The notes: generated by a model not told the origin, from the letters alone. DNA of 64,000 bases from Microbispora oryzae (GCF_017896165.1 NZ_JAFCNB010000013.1:1-64000), one strand, 5' to 3'. Shown: positions 1 to 7,382, counted from the first letter of the stretch. Numbers and translations are program-made.

Positions 1-15
1 TACGGTAAGCGGCAC

Positions 16-118
16 GGGTGTGCCTTCCCGACCGACGTTGGCGCGTCGGCCTTATCTCGAAACCATGATCAGATGATTCGGGAAGGTACACCCTTCCCGG
101 CAGATCCACAGGTTTCGA
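16..118. repeat. nested inverted repeats at the left edge of the element
   Basis: Two inverted repeats are nested here. The outer pair is GGGTGTGCCTTCCCG at 16-30 against CGGGAAGGTACACCC at 79-93 (14 of 15 positions complementary), with an extra CTTCCCG half copy at 93-99. The second pair is TCGAAACC at 57-64 against GGTTTCGA at 111-118. They lie downstream of the minus-strand gntR stop, so they could be a terminator, a protein-binding array or part of an origin or transfer locus of the element. No gene is visible in 1-189. The function is not determined from sequence. Confidence 0.55.
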
Positions 119-189
119 TCATTGCTCGGCCGCGGAGCGGGCCGCCTTTAAACCAGTAAAGAAACTCTGAGCCACCCAGACGGCAGCTT

Positions 190-1059
190 CTAGATCACGA
201 GGTCGATGCCGTTATCGCTGAGTTCCTGCGGCGTGAGGTCGGCATCGGGGTCGTCGGCGAGCTCGGTGTGATAGCCGATCTCGTAGCGGTTGGCAGGGGC
301 TTTGACCTCGGTGACCTCGATAGGGCGGCCGTTTGCGTGGGCCATCGTACGCCGGATGATCAGCAGCGCCTCGGCGTAGTCCAGCCCCAGCAGCGCCCGT
401 TCATCCTCGTACGCAATGCGCGCCGTCGTCAGGGTCATCCACCTGACCGGGCCATGCTCACGGATGAGCGACTGGTAGAAGAAGCCCGGGCGCTTGCGGT
501 ACTGGTGGTAGCGCTTCGGGTCGTCCCACTCGGGAAGCATGTCGGCGTTCGTGTAGGAGTTGATCTCCAGCCGGGCTGACGCGCCGTGAATGCGGGCGGT
601 ATGGCCGCGGTGCCACATGCTGCGGCGATGGATTACCGGGTGTCCGGGCCGGACGCCGAGCATGATGGCGATGTCTCGGTTGGCGCTGATCTTCTCGTCG
701 GTGAACAGCGGGGCCTCGGGCTCGACGTCCTTCATGGCTAGGTCCCAGCCGAACTCCTGAACGTCGGGATGGTTGCCGGGCGCGGCCAGGTCCGGTCGGC
801 TCCGGTCCGTGATGACGATGGTGCGCCGCTCGGGCATGGGGCGCACGAACGAGCCTCGTCCGCGCATGACGTAGGCCAGGCCCTCGGAGACGAGAGTGTC
901 GATGGCTTTGCGGACCGTGGGGCGGGAGACCTCGTACTTCCCGACCAGCTCCGGCTCGCTTGGCAGCGCACCGCCGGGCGGATAACGGCCATCGAGGATG
1001 GCGGCGCGTAGGTCGGTGGCGATGACGCGCCAGCGCGGGTCCTTGTCCTCGGTCTCCAT
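190..1059 (-). CDS. GntR-family transcriptional regulator (KorSA-like, element repressor)
   Basis: This is a 289-residue regulator. Residues about 8-75 form a GntR winged helix (LPSEPELVGKYEVSRPTVRK is the recognition region), and the rest resembles a UTRA-type effector-binding domain. The ATG at 1059 was chosen over longer in-frame options because GGGAGG sits just upstream on the minus strand and the protein then begins directly at the winged helix. It is divergent from rep-xis-int, the arrangement expected for a KorSA-type repressor that keeps a pSAM2-like element silent. That role is inferred from family and position. The shared 111-bp intergenic region carries matching repeats that could be its operators. 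Confidence 0.85.
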   Translation of the reverse strand: METEDKDPRWRVIATDLRAAILDGRYPPGGALPSEPELVGKYEVSRPTVRKAIDTLVSEGLAYVMRGRGSFVRPMPERRTIVITDRSRPDLAAPGNHPDVQEFGWDLAMKDVEPEAPLFTDEKISANRDIAIMLGVRPGHPVIHRRSMWHRGHTARIHGASARLEINSYTNADMLPEWDDPKRYHQYRKRPGFFYQSLIREHGPVRWMTLTTARIAYEDERALLGLDYAEALLIIRRTMAHANGRPIEVTEVKAPANRYEIGYHTELADDPDADLTPQELSDNGIDLVI

Positions 1060-1088
1060 GCGTTCCCTCCCACTTCTTCCAACACAAC

Positions 1089-1144
1089 TTGTACTACAGG
1101 TTGACGAGCACCAGCAACGCACGTCAACATGTACTACAAGTAGT
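1089..1144. promoter_or_regulatory. divergent, overlapping promoters with repeated operator-like sites
   Basis: The inverted repeat GTTGACG (1100-1106) / CGTCAAC (1122-1128) supplies a TTGACG -35-like hexamer on each strand. On the plus strand TTGACG (1101-1106) is followed after 18 bp by CAACAT (1125-1130). On the minus strand TTGACG (1127-1122) is followed after 18 bp by CAACCT (1103-1098). Each -35 therefore overlaps the other promoter's -10. TGTACTACA occurs twice as a direct repeat (1090-1098 and 1130-1138), near the two predicted start points, and ACTAC-AA-GTAGT (1133-1144) is a small palindrome. Binding by the adjacent GntR protein is inference. Confidence 0.55.
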
Positions 1145-1170
1145 CCTACCACAGGAGGGAGGTACCGATC

Positions 1171-1239
1171 ATGAGCGCGAACGACGAACACGATTGGATG
1201 ACCGACCTCGTTCGGGTCATCAACGCAACCCGGCTATGA
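1171..1239 (+). CDS. 22-residue ORF, probably the frameshifted 5' end of rep
   Basis: An ATG with a very strong ribosome-binding site (AGGAGGGAGG, 1153-1162) opens a frame of only 22 codons ending in TGA at 1237-1239. The next frame over, which has no start codon before ATG 1253, encodes PGYDRWRSMVAATGGC, continuous with the Rep protein and resembling the usual N-terminus of RepSA-type initiators. The simplest reading is that this ORF and rep were one gene, split by a frame change within about 1202-1235. An alternative is a short leader peptide translationally coupled to rep. Confidence 0.5.
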   Translation: MSANDEHDWMTDLVRVINATRL

Positions 1240-1252
1240 CCGGTGGCGCTCG

Positions 1253-2632
1253 ATGGTGGCCGCGACAGGCGGCTGTTCTCACCCGATCCACCTGGCCGGC
1301 GAGTCGGCCATCGTGGACGCGGGCACCGGCGAGGTCCTGCACAGCTACACCACAGCCGACGAGCCGGGCGGTCGCCTGCTCATCGCCTGCGGCAACCGGC
1401 GCGCCTCGGTGTGCCCGGCCTGCTCGGAGGTCTACCGGGCCGACACCTTCCACCTGATCCGCGCTGGCCTATCGGGCGGCAAGGGCGTCCCGGAGACGGT
1501 CAACTCCCATCCGCGGGCCTTCGTCACGCTGACCGCGCCGTCCTTCGGCCCGGTCCACTCCCACCGGGACGGACGTGCCTGCCGTCCCCGGAGGCGTGAC
1601 AAGGTGTGCGAGCACGGGCGGCCGGTCGGCTGTCATGCCCGGCACGAACCACGAGATGACCGGCTCGGACAGCCCATCTGCCCGGACTGCTACGACTACA
1701 TCGGGGCCGTCCTCTGGCAGGCACACGCGGGCGCGTTGTGGCACCGCTTCACCCTGGCCATGCGGCTAGAGCTGGCCGCACAGATGGGAATGAGCCGCCG
1801 TGCCTTCGGCAAGGAGGTGCGCGTCTCGTTCGCCAAGGTTGCCGAGTATCAGCGGCGCGGCCTGGTCCACTTCCACGCGGTCATTCGTCTCGACGGCCCA
1901 GCAGGAGCCCTTGAACCCCCTCCCGCATGGGCCGATCACGACCTGCTCGTACGGGCGGTCCCACCTGCGGTCGCCCGTGTCCGTCTCTCCTCACCCGAAA
2001 GCGACCTCGGACAGTGGGAGCTGACCTGGGGCGACCAGCTCGACATCCGGCCCATCCTCCTCGACGAGAAAGCGGAAGGAGTCAGCGAACGAGCGGTGGC
2101 CGGCTACATCGCCAAGTACGCCACCAAGGGTGCGGAAGCCTCCGGCACCGTCGATCACCGCGTGTCGTGCCCGGCCTGCGGCGGTCGTGGGCGGCTCGCC
2201 CTGACCGCTACCTGCGGGCGCTGCCACGGAACCGGCCTCAAACCCGGGCTCCACCTGGACGCACTGCCGGTCACAGACCACGCCCGGCGCATGATCCGCA
2301 CCTGCTGGGACCTCGGCGGACGCCCGGAGTTCGCCGCCCTGCGCCTGCGGCCATGGGCGCACATGCTCGGCTTCCGGGGTCACTTCTCCAGCAAGAGCCG
2401 CGCCTACTCCCTCAAGCTCGGCGACCTGCGCGGCGCTCGCGCCCAGCACCGAGCCGCCGAAGCACGCGAACGCCACGGGCTGCCCGCCCTCGGCGACGCG
2501 ACCACGCTCGTCCTCGGCCACTGGCGCCTGGCCGGGATCGGCCACACGCCCGGTGAGGCGATCATGGCCGAGCACATCCGTCAGAGTGTCCAGACCGCCC
2601 GCGCCATCAGGGCAGAGCGCGAGGGCGGATGA
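1253..2632 (+). CDS. RepSA-like plasmid/AICE replication initiator
   Basis: This 459-residue protein resembles the rolling-circle initiators of actinomycete integrative elements. Visible motifs are an HUH-like metal-binding motif (HFHAVIRLDG, near residue 206), a later YIAKYATKG motif near residue 288 with candidate catalytic tyrosines, paired Cys near residues 46-49 (VCPACSEVY), and a CPACGGRG...CGRCHGTG zinc-binding segment around residues 304-330. The first available in-frame start is ATG 1253, which has no good Shine-Dalgarno. Homology-like sequence continues upstream (YDRWRS) in the same frame without a start, so the native N-terminus appears frameshifted. The stop overlaps xis by ATGA. 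The enzyme would nick the element's double-strand origin; no origin was identified. Confidence 0.85.
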   Translation: MVAATGGCSHPIHLAGESAIVDAGTGEVLHSYTTADEPGGRLLIACGNRRASVCPACSEVYRADTFHLIRAGLSGGKGVPETVNSHPRAFVTLTAPSFGPVHSHRDGRACRPRRRDKVCEHGRPVGCHARHEPRDDRLGQPICPDCYDYIGAVLWQAHAGALWHRFTLAMRLELAAQMGMSRRAFGKEVRVSFAKVAEYQRRGLVHFHAVIRLDGPAGALEPPPAWADHDLLVRAVPPAVARVRLSSPESDLGQWELTWGDQLDIRPILLDEKAEGVSERAVAGYIAKYATKGAEASGTVDHRVSCPACGGRGRLALTATCGRCHGTGLKPGLHLDALPVTDHARRMIRTCWDLGGRPEFAALRLRPWAHMLGFRGHFSSKSRAYSLKLGDLRGARAQHRAAEARERHGLPALGDATTLVLGHWRLAGIGHTPGEAIMAEHIRQSVQTARAIRAEREGG

Positions 2633-2835
2633 CCCCACCCCCATCCGCCGATCGGCGGCTCTACCGCATCCCCGACGCGATGCGCCTGCTCAGTCTCAGC
2701 CGCAGCGTCATCTACGAACTCATCCGCTCGGGGCGGCTCCGCTCCGTCCGCCAGGGCCGTACCCGGCTCATCCCGGCCTCGGCCATCGACGACTACATCC
2801 GTCTGCTCGAAAAGGAGGCAAGGAAGGCATCATGA
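2629..2835 (+). CDS. excisionase / HTH DNA-binding protein (Xis)
   Basis: This is a 68-residue helix-turn-helix protein of the MerR-like excisionase type (HTH_17): YRIPDAMRLLSLSRSVIYEL, then a short wing (RSVRQGRTRLIPASAIDDYI). Size and fold match Xis of pSAM2-like elements. It overlaps rep by 4 nt (ATGA at 2629-2632) and int by 4 nt (ATGA at 2832-2835), so rep-xis-int are translationally coupled. Its expected job is to bind near the attachment site and direct the integrase toward excision. With int frameshifted, excision is probably impaired. Confidence 0.85.
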   Translation: MTPPPSADRRLYRIPDAMRLLSLSRSVIYELIRSGRLRSVRQGRTRLIPASAIDDYIRLLEKEARKAS

Positions 2836-3988
2836 CCGTCCGACGCAGCAAAGGAGACGGCGGCCTGCACTGGGACGAACAGCGGCAACGCTGGATCGCC
2901 TCGGTGACCCTGGGCTACTCCCCTGCGGGGAAGCGCATCGTGAAGAAGGCCAGCGGCAAGACCAAGACCGAAGCCAAGGCCAAGCTCAAAGAGATCATCC
3001 GTGACCATGAAGACGGGCTGGCCATCGCCCCGACCAACTACACCGTGAGCGACGCTGTCACCTACTGGCTCGCTCACGGCCTGGGTGGACGGTCCCTCAG
3101 CACGGTCCGGATGTACACCACGTTCGCGGAGACCCACGTCCTCCCGGCACTCGGCGCGCGCAAGCTGCGTGACCTGTCCGTGGAGGACGTGGACTCCTGG
3201 CTGGCCGGCAAGAAGGAGAACTCAGCACACGCTCGCTCAAGCTGATTCACGGCATCCTGAACCGCGCCGTCAAGAGCGCCATGCGCCGCGACAAGGTGAA
3301 ACGGAACGTCGTCGATCTCTGCGAGATCCCCGAAGGGCGCGCCGGTCGTCCCTCCAAGGCGCTCACCCTGGCGCAGGCTCAGGCCATCCTCGACGAGACG
3401 GCCAAGGCCACACCGCGCATGCGTGCGTACATCGTGCTCTCGCTGCTGATCGGCGCTCGGACCGAGGAGCTTCGCGCGCTCACCTGGTCACACGTCGTCG
3501 CCTACGACGAGAAGCGGCAGGCGTGGTTGCCTGTCGCCGAGGCCGGCTGGGGCCACGAGGAGTTCGCCATCCACGTCTGGCGCTCGGTCCGGCAGAAGGG
3601 CGACACCAAGACCGTCAAGTCCCGCCGATTCCTCAAGCTGCCCCGGCTCTGCGTCGACGCTCTTCACGCCCTGGCCGACAAGCAGGCCTCAACCGAGTTC
3701 GATCTCGTCTTCCGCACCAAGAACGGCACAGCACTCACCGCGCACAACGTACGACGCGACTTCCGCAAGATCCTCGATGACGCCGATCTCCCTGGCAAGG
3801 ACTGGTCTCCACGCGAGATGCGGCACAGCTTCGTCTCGCTGCTGTCGGACTCCGGCGTTCCGATCGAGGACATCTCCCGTCTCGTCGGCCATCGGAACAC
3901 CGTGGTCACCGAGACCGTCTATCGCAAGCAGATCCGCCCTGTGCTCATGCAGGGCGCTGAGAAGATGGACAGCCTCTTCGAGGCGTAG
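2832..3988 (+). pseudogene. tyrosine-recombinase integrase, interrupted by a frameshift
   Basis: The N-terminal part (2832-3245) has an arm-binding region (GDGGLHWDEQRQRW) and a SAM-like core-binding domain, then ends in 14 out-of-register residues and TGA at 3243. The catalytic part continues in another frame: LSTRSLKLIHGILNRAV begins at 3226 and is open to TAG at 3988. A single missing base near 3224-3226 (GAG AA_ CTC) restores one product of about 385 residues. Catalytic signatures are intact downstream: ARTEELRALTW (Arg), REMRHSFVSL, GHRNTVVTETVYRKQ (His and Tyr nucleophile). It lies 56 bp from the 3' end of tRNA-Val, the usual int-att arrangement. Either a real inactivating indel or a sequencing error. 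Confidence 0.85.
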
Positions 3989-4006
3989 TCACTCAGATAG
4001 TCACTC
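3986..4006. repeat. TAGTCACTC direct repeat between int and att
   Basis: TAGTCACTC occurs at 3986-3994 and again at 3998-4006, a 12-bp period. The first copy includes the int stop codon. Short direct repeats between an integrase gene and its attachment site are often arm-type binding sites for Int or Xis; that use here is inferred from position only. Confidence 0.4.
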
Positions 4007-4044
4007 GGTCCGCGAAAACAAGATCGACAACACGCCGTTTCACC

Positions 4045-4095
4045 TGGTGGGCGGTACTGGGTTCGAACCAGTGACCCCTCGCTTGTAAGGCGAGT
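4045..4095. other. inferred right attachment site (attR) of the AICE
   Basis: The int gene ends 56 bp from the 3' end of tRNA-Val, and the chromosomal genes beyond the tRNA are ordinary housekeeping genes. pSAM2-like elements recombine within the 3' part of a tRNA gene and leave a direct repeat at the far end. No second copy of the tRNA 3' segment is present in bases 1-189, so attL must lie left of the window and the exact core cannot be delimited here. Confidence 0.5.
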
Positions 4096-4119
4096 GCTCT
4101 ACCGCTGAGCTAACCGCCC
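4045..4119 (-). tRNA. tRNA-Val(TAC)
   Basis: Read on the minus strand, the sequence folds as a cloverleaf. The acceptor arms are GGGCGGT (4119-4113) and ACCGCCC (4055-4049), followed by discriminator A and an encoded CCA (4047-4045). The anticodon loop is CTTACAA, giving anticodon TAC (valine), and the T arm contains GGTTCGAACC. It lies 15 bp downstream of the ROK kinase gene on the same strand. Its 3' half faces the integrative element, so the gene was apparently restored on insertion. Confidence 0.95.
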
Positions 4120-4134
4120 GGACGGGACTACACC

Positions 4135-5103
4135 CTATGACACGGCACCGCCTCTGAGCACATCGAGCGACCAGTCGCGTCCCGCGTCGTACACGCCTGC
4201 CGCCTGCCATCCGAGCAGTGCCGCGCCAAGCATACCGGCCTGGACGCCCAGGGCCGCGGCGCGCAGCGGCGGCGCCTCCCGGAAGGCCAGCCGGGCGGCC
4301 AGGCGCTTGCCGAGTGGGTCGAACAGGGCCGGTCCCGCCTCCGACAGGCCGCCACCCAGCACGATCAGCGACGGGTCCATGATCAGTGTGTACGACGCGA
4401 GGGCCACCGCCAGGGCCTCGATCGCCTCGTCGTAGACCGCTGCCGCCACCTGGTCGCCCGCGCCGGCGAGTGACACGACGTCCTTCGCCGTCGCGGCACG
4501 TCCCGACCTCGCCTCATAGCGCCGGGCTATCGACGATGCCGAGGCGTAGGTCTCCAGGCAGCCGATCTGCCCGCAGGCGCACGGCTCCCCCGACGGCCAG
4601 ACGGCGGCGTGGCCGATCTCCCCGCCCCAGCCGCCGGACCCGCCGTACGGCTCGCGGGCGATGACCACGGCGCCCGCGATGCCGGTGCCGATGGAGAGGA
4701 AGAGGAAGTCACCGGCGTCCCGCCCCGCGCCGAGGACGCTCTCGGCTAGCCCGCCGGTGCGGACGTCATGCCCGAGCCGGGCCGGGACGCCGGGCGGGAC
4801 GAACTCCTCGGCCGGCACGTCACGCCAGCCGATGTTGGCCGAGTAGGTAGCCGTGGTGGCGGTCACGATCCCCGGCACGGCGAGGCCCACCCCGGCGGGC
4901 GCGGCGCCGAAGCGTTCGGCTCCCAGTGCGGCGAGCTCGTCGACGTACGCCCGGACGGCGGCCACGACCGCGTCAGGCCCGTGTTCGCGGCCGGTGGGCC
5001 GCCCCTCCAGGGAGACGGCCCGGCCCGTCCGGGTGACCAGGCCGCCCTTCATGGAGGTCCCGCCCACGTCCAGGCCGACGACGTAGCCGGAGTGCGCCGT
5101 CAC
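4135..5103 (-). CDS. ROK-family sugar kinase (glucokinase/N-acetylhexosamine kinase type)
   Basis: This is a 322-residue ROK protein. The N-terminal phosphate-binding loop is GLDVGGTSMKGG, a second ATP-binding region is GTGIAGAVV, and the ROK zinc signature CACGQIGCLETYAS lies mid-protein after EIGH. It lacks an N-terminal DNA-binding domain, so it should be an enzyme rather than a ROK repressor. It probably phosphorylates glucose or an N-acetyl sugar in the cytoplasm; the exact substrate cannot be read. It starts with GTG, overlapping the stop of the upstream zinc-ribbon gene by GTGA, so the two form an operon. Confidence 0.85.
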   Translation of the reverse strand: MTAHSGYVVGLDVGGTSMKGGLVTRTGRAVSLEGRPTGREHGPDAVVAAVRAYVDELAALGAERFGAAPAGVGLAVPGIVTATTATYSANIGWRDVPAEEFVPPGVPARLGHDVRTGGLAESVLGAGRDAGDFLFLSIGTGIAGAVVIAREPYGGSGGWGGEIGHAAVWPSGEPCACGQIGCLETYASASSIARRYEARSGRAATAKDVVSLAGAGDQVAAAVYDEAIEALAVALASYTLIMDPSLIVLGGGLSEAGPALFDPLGKRLAARLAFREAPPLRAAALGVQAGMLGAALLGWQAAGVYDAGRDWSLDVLRGGAVS

Positions 5104-5531
5104 GGGCGACCGAGGACGCGGGAGAGGGCGGCCTCCACCTCAGCCGCGAGGCCGGACGAGGCCGACGGAGCCGACGGAGCCGACGCGGCCGACGGAGCGG
5201 ACGAGCTGGACTGGCTCGATGAAGTGGATCGGGCCGACGCAGCGGACGAACCCGGCGGGCCGGCGGCGATGAGCGAGCCCGCCGCGACCGGTGTCTCGTC
5301 CGGCCCGGACCCGGCCGAGTGGACGTGACCGCAGGAGCGGCACTCGACCTCCCCGAGACGGCAGATGAGCGCGATCGAACCGCACGTGGCGCATGTGTCG
5401 AGGTCGAGATCGTGCTCGCGCTGACAGTCCGGGCAGACCAGCACCTGCGCCTCGTGGCGCACGGCACGCTTCCAGGGGCTCGCCCCGCGTACGGGGTCGG
5501 TCTGCCGGGCCCCGCACCGGTAGCAGGGCAT
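5100..5531 (-). CDS. zinc-ribbon protein with disordered Ser/Ala tail
   Basis: This is a 143-residue protein with four CxxC pairs: CYRC, CPDC, CATC and CRSC, within the first 70 residues or so, enough for two zinc ribbons. Residues about 85-125 are a low-complexity Ser/Ala run (SSSQSSSSAPSAASAPS), followed by a short helix at the C-terminus. The start ATG has GGAGG upstream. No catalytic motif is visible. It may act in protein or nucleic-acid binding; function unknown. It is coupled to the ROK kinase gene by a 4-nt overlap. Confidence 0.7.
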   Translation of the reverse strand: MPCYRCGARQTDPVRGASPWKRAVRHEAQVLVCPDCQREHDLDLDTCATCGSIALICRLGEVECRSCGHVHSAGSGPDETPVAAGSLIAAGPPGSSAASARSTSSSQSSSSAPSAASAPSAPSASSGLAAEVEAALSRVLGRP

Positions 5532-5579
5532 GTGGCCTCCAAAAAGGCAGAGCGGGACGGGAACGGCTGAATATCACCA

Positions 5580-5595
5580 TGCCCGGAAACGGGCA
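5580..5595 (-). terminator. short hairpin between ahpE and the zinc-ribbon gene
   Basis: TGCCCG (5580-5585) and CGGGCA (5590-5595) form a perfect 6-bp stem with loop GAAA, 9 bp beyond the ahpE stop. There is no U-tract. It could be a weak terminator or an RNA-processing hairpin. Confidence 0.35.
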
Positions 5596-5604
5596 ATCAA
5601 ACGG

Positions 5605-6060
5605 TCAGAGGTCCGCCAACGCCTTACGGTACTCGCCCACGTCCCGCGCGGAGCCGACGGGATTGACGACCTTCCAGCGGACGACGCCCTCCGGGTCTAT
5701 GACGAACGTCCCCCTGTGGGCCTGGCCCATCCGCTCGTCGAACACACCGTACGCCCTGGCGACCTCACCATGGGGCCAGAAGTCCGCCAGCATCGGGAAG
5801 CCGAACCTCTCCTGCTCGGCCCAGGCCCGCTGCACGAACATCGAATCCACCGACACCGTGAGCAGCCGCACGTCCGGCGGCAGGGACGGCGCGAGCTCGT
5901 CGCGGAGCGCCGCGAGCTCGCCGTGACACACGGGGCTGAACGCCAGCGGATAGAAGACGAGCACAACCTTGTCCCCGCGGTGCCCGGACAGCCTGACCGG
6001 GACTCCGTGCTGGTCGCGGAGCTCGAAGTCCGGTGCGCGCCCGCCGACCTCTACCGCCAT
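5605..6060 (-). CDS. ahpE: 1-Cys peroxiredoxin, AhpE type
   Basis: This is a 151-residue thioredoxin-fold peroxidase. The active-site region is FYPLAFSPVCHGEL, with the peroxidatic cysteine at residue 45. No other cysteine is present, so this is a 1-Cys enzyme needing an external thiol reductant. It matches the AhpE group known from mycobacteria, which reduces peroxides and peroxynitrite in the cytoplasm. The start ATG at 6060 puts the conserved VGGRAPDFEL directly at the N-terminus. It is a single gene, flanked by hairpins on both sides. Confidence 0.88.
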   Translation of the reverse strand: MAVEVGGRAPDFELRDQHGVPVRLSGHRGDKVVLVFYPLAFSPVCHGELAALRDELAPSLPPDVRLLTVSVDSMFVQRAWAEQERFGFPMLADFWPHGEVARAYGVFDERMGQAHRGTFVIDPEGVVRWKVVNPVGSARDVGEYRKALADL

Positions 6061-6092
6061 GCGCAGCCCTCCCCCGTGGTCCCGCTCACCAT

Positions 6093-6122
6093 CCTGCCGT
6101 ACGGCCCGAACCGTACGGCAGG
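6093..6122 (-). terminator. 12-bp perfect hairpin downstream of the DUF3052 gene
   Basis: CCTGCCGTACGG (6093-6104) pairs perfectly with CCGTACGGCAGG (6111-6122) across a 6-nt loop. It lies 8 bp beyond the stop of the minus-strand DUF3052 gene, the position of an intrinsic terminator. There is no clear T-run, as is common in actinomycetes. Confidence 0.7.
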
Positions 6123-6130
6123 GCGAACAG

Positions 6131-6559
6131 TCAGCGTCGGGCCTTGGGAGCGACGAGCCTGGTGCCCGACCAGTCTCTGGCGGCGCTCACGCTGCTCGTC
6201 TGGGAGAGCCCGGCGGTCGTCGCGTCCTCGCCGATGTCGCTCGGCTCGACGTGGCCGTCACGACCGGCCTTCGGCGTCAGCAGCCAGATCTGACCACCGT
6301 CGGCAAGAGCGGTCATCGCGTCGCTGAGAGCGTCGAACAGGTCCCCGTCCCCGTCGCGCCACCAGAGGAGCACCACGTCGACGACGTCGTCGTAGTCCTC
6401 GTCCACCATCTCGTTGCCGGTCAGCTGCTCGATGGACTGACGCAGGCTCTCGTCGCAGTCCTCGTCCCAGCCGACCTCCTGCACCACCTGACCGGTTTTG
6501 AGGCCGAGTCTTTCGGCCAGGCCGCGCTCACCTTGCGCCTGACCCGCGGTCGCGCTCAC
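6131..6559 (-). CDS. DUF3052 protein
   Basis: This 142-residue protein closely fits the actinobacterial DUF3052 family: SATAGQAQGERGLAERLGLK at the start, then GQVVQEVGWDEDCDESLR and VVLLWWRDGDGDLFD. GTG 6559 was chosen as start because AGGAGG lies 7 nt upstream and family members begin MSATAGQ; an ATG two codons earlier is too close to the ribosome-binding site. The family has no established biochemical role. It is soluble and acidic, with no signal peptide or membrane segment, and is monocistronic. Confidence 0.85.
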   Translation of the reverse strand: MSATAGQAQGERGLAERLGLKTGQVVQEVGWDEDCDESLRQSIEQLTGNEMVDEDYDDVVDVVLLWWRDGDGDLFDALSDAMTALADGGQIWLLTPKAGRDGHVEPSDIGEDATTAGLSQTSSVSAARDWSGTRLVAPKARR

Positions 6560-6698
6560 GTTCATCCCTCCTGGTTGGGGTGACCCCGCCCATGTCTGCG
6601 GTTGTCCGGCTCCTGAGAGCCATGCTTCGGCACAGTCCACACGCTGTGACCCATCGTCGTCAACGGTCGCCACGGAGCGTGACCCGCACCGTTATCTA

Positions 6699-7106
6699 CT
6701 AGTCGGACAAAAACGACAGACGGACACGCCTATCGGGGTTGTCCACGTTGAGATCGATCAAGGCGACCGACTGCCAGGTTCCGAGAGCGAGTCTCCCGCC
6801 AAGGACGGGGACGGTGGCGTACGGCGGCACGAACGCGGGCATGACATGTGACCTGCCATGCCCTCGGGAGCCGTGCGCATGCGCCCACCTGTCGTCCGCC
6901 GGGAGCAGGTCGCCCAGGGCCGCCAGCAGATCGTCGTCACTACCGGAGCCGAGTTCCATCAGTGCTATGCCGGCCGTGGCGTGCGGCACGAACACGTGCA
7001 ACAGCCCGTCACCGCCGCATTCACGGGCGAAGTCGGCGCATTCCCCGGTGATGTCGTAGACCCGCTCGCTGGAGCCGGTACGCACTCTGATCTCCGTCGA
7101 TTTCAC
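6699..7106 (-). CDS. YjbQ/UPF0047 family protein
   Basis: This 135-residue protein shows the UPF0047 hallmarks HVFVPHATAGIALMELG and GRSHVMPAFV, and ends in the usual GTWQSVALIDLNV. Members have a beta-barrel-like trimeric fold with conserved histidines binding a metal; some have been reported with weak thiamine-phosphate-synthase-type activity. The start is GTG 7106, with no obvious Shine-Dalgarno. It follows the DUF1918 gene by 9 bp, so the two are probably co-transcribed. Confidence 0.85.
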   Translation of the reverse strand: MKSTEIRVRTGSSERVYDITGECADFARECGGDGLLHVFVPHATAGIALMELGSGSDDDLLAALGDLLPADDRWAHAHGSRGHGRSHVMPAFVPPYATVPVLGGRLALGTWQSVALIDLNVDNPDRRVRLSFLSD

Positions 7107-7115
7107 ACAGTGATA

Positions 7116-7328
7116 TTACGAGCCGCTGGCCGACGCCGATCCGCTGCGGGCTGGGATGACCACCGCGTCCGGCCCCGGGAAGACCAGTCCCTCGTGCCCG
7201 TCTTCGAAGCGGACCATGAACGGCGGCTCGCCCTCGGGCCCGCGCACTTCGATGATCTCGCCGCACCTGTCGTGCTCTCCGACGATGGCGCCGTGCACCA
7301 CCAGCCGGTCGCCCACCGCTGCACGCAT
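7116..7328 (-). CDS. DUF1918 small protein
   Basis: This 70-residue SH3-like protein has the family pattern MRAAVGDRLVVHG, then EIIEVRGPEGEPPFMVRFEDG and GLVFPGPDAVV. ATG 7328 has GGGAGG upstream and gives the standard length; the longer frame upstream is not family-like. DUF1918 is common in actinobacteria and has no known function. It is divergent from the sensor kinase gene. Confidence 0.85.
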   Translation of the reverse strand: MRAAVGDRLVVHGAIVGEHDRCGEIIEVRGPEGEPPFMVRFEDGHEGLVFPGPDAVVIPARSGSASASGS

Positions 7329-7382
7329 CTCGGTCCCTCCCCTCTCTCCAGAGCCTGGTACGCCTATCGCCCGCTGGAAAGG

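Noticed and set aside
1060-1191. Longer GntR start upstream of 1059
   Set aside because: The additional 44 residues are Cys/Val-rich, overlap the promoter region and have no ribosome-binding site.
4095-4134. Second tRNA next to tRNA-Val
   Set aside because: Only one cloverleaf is present; the bases up to the ROK stop do not fold as a tRNA.
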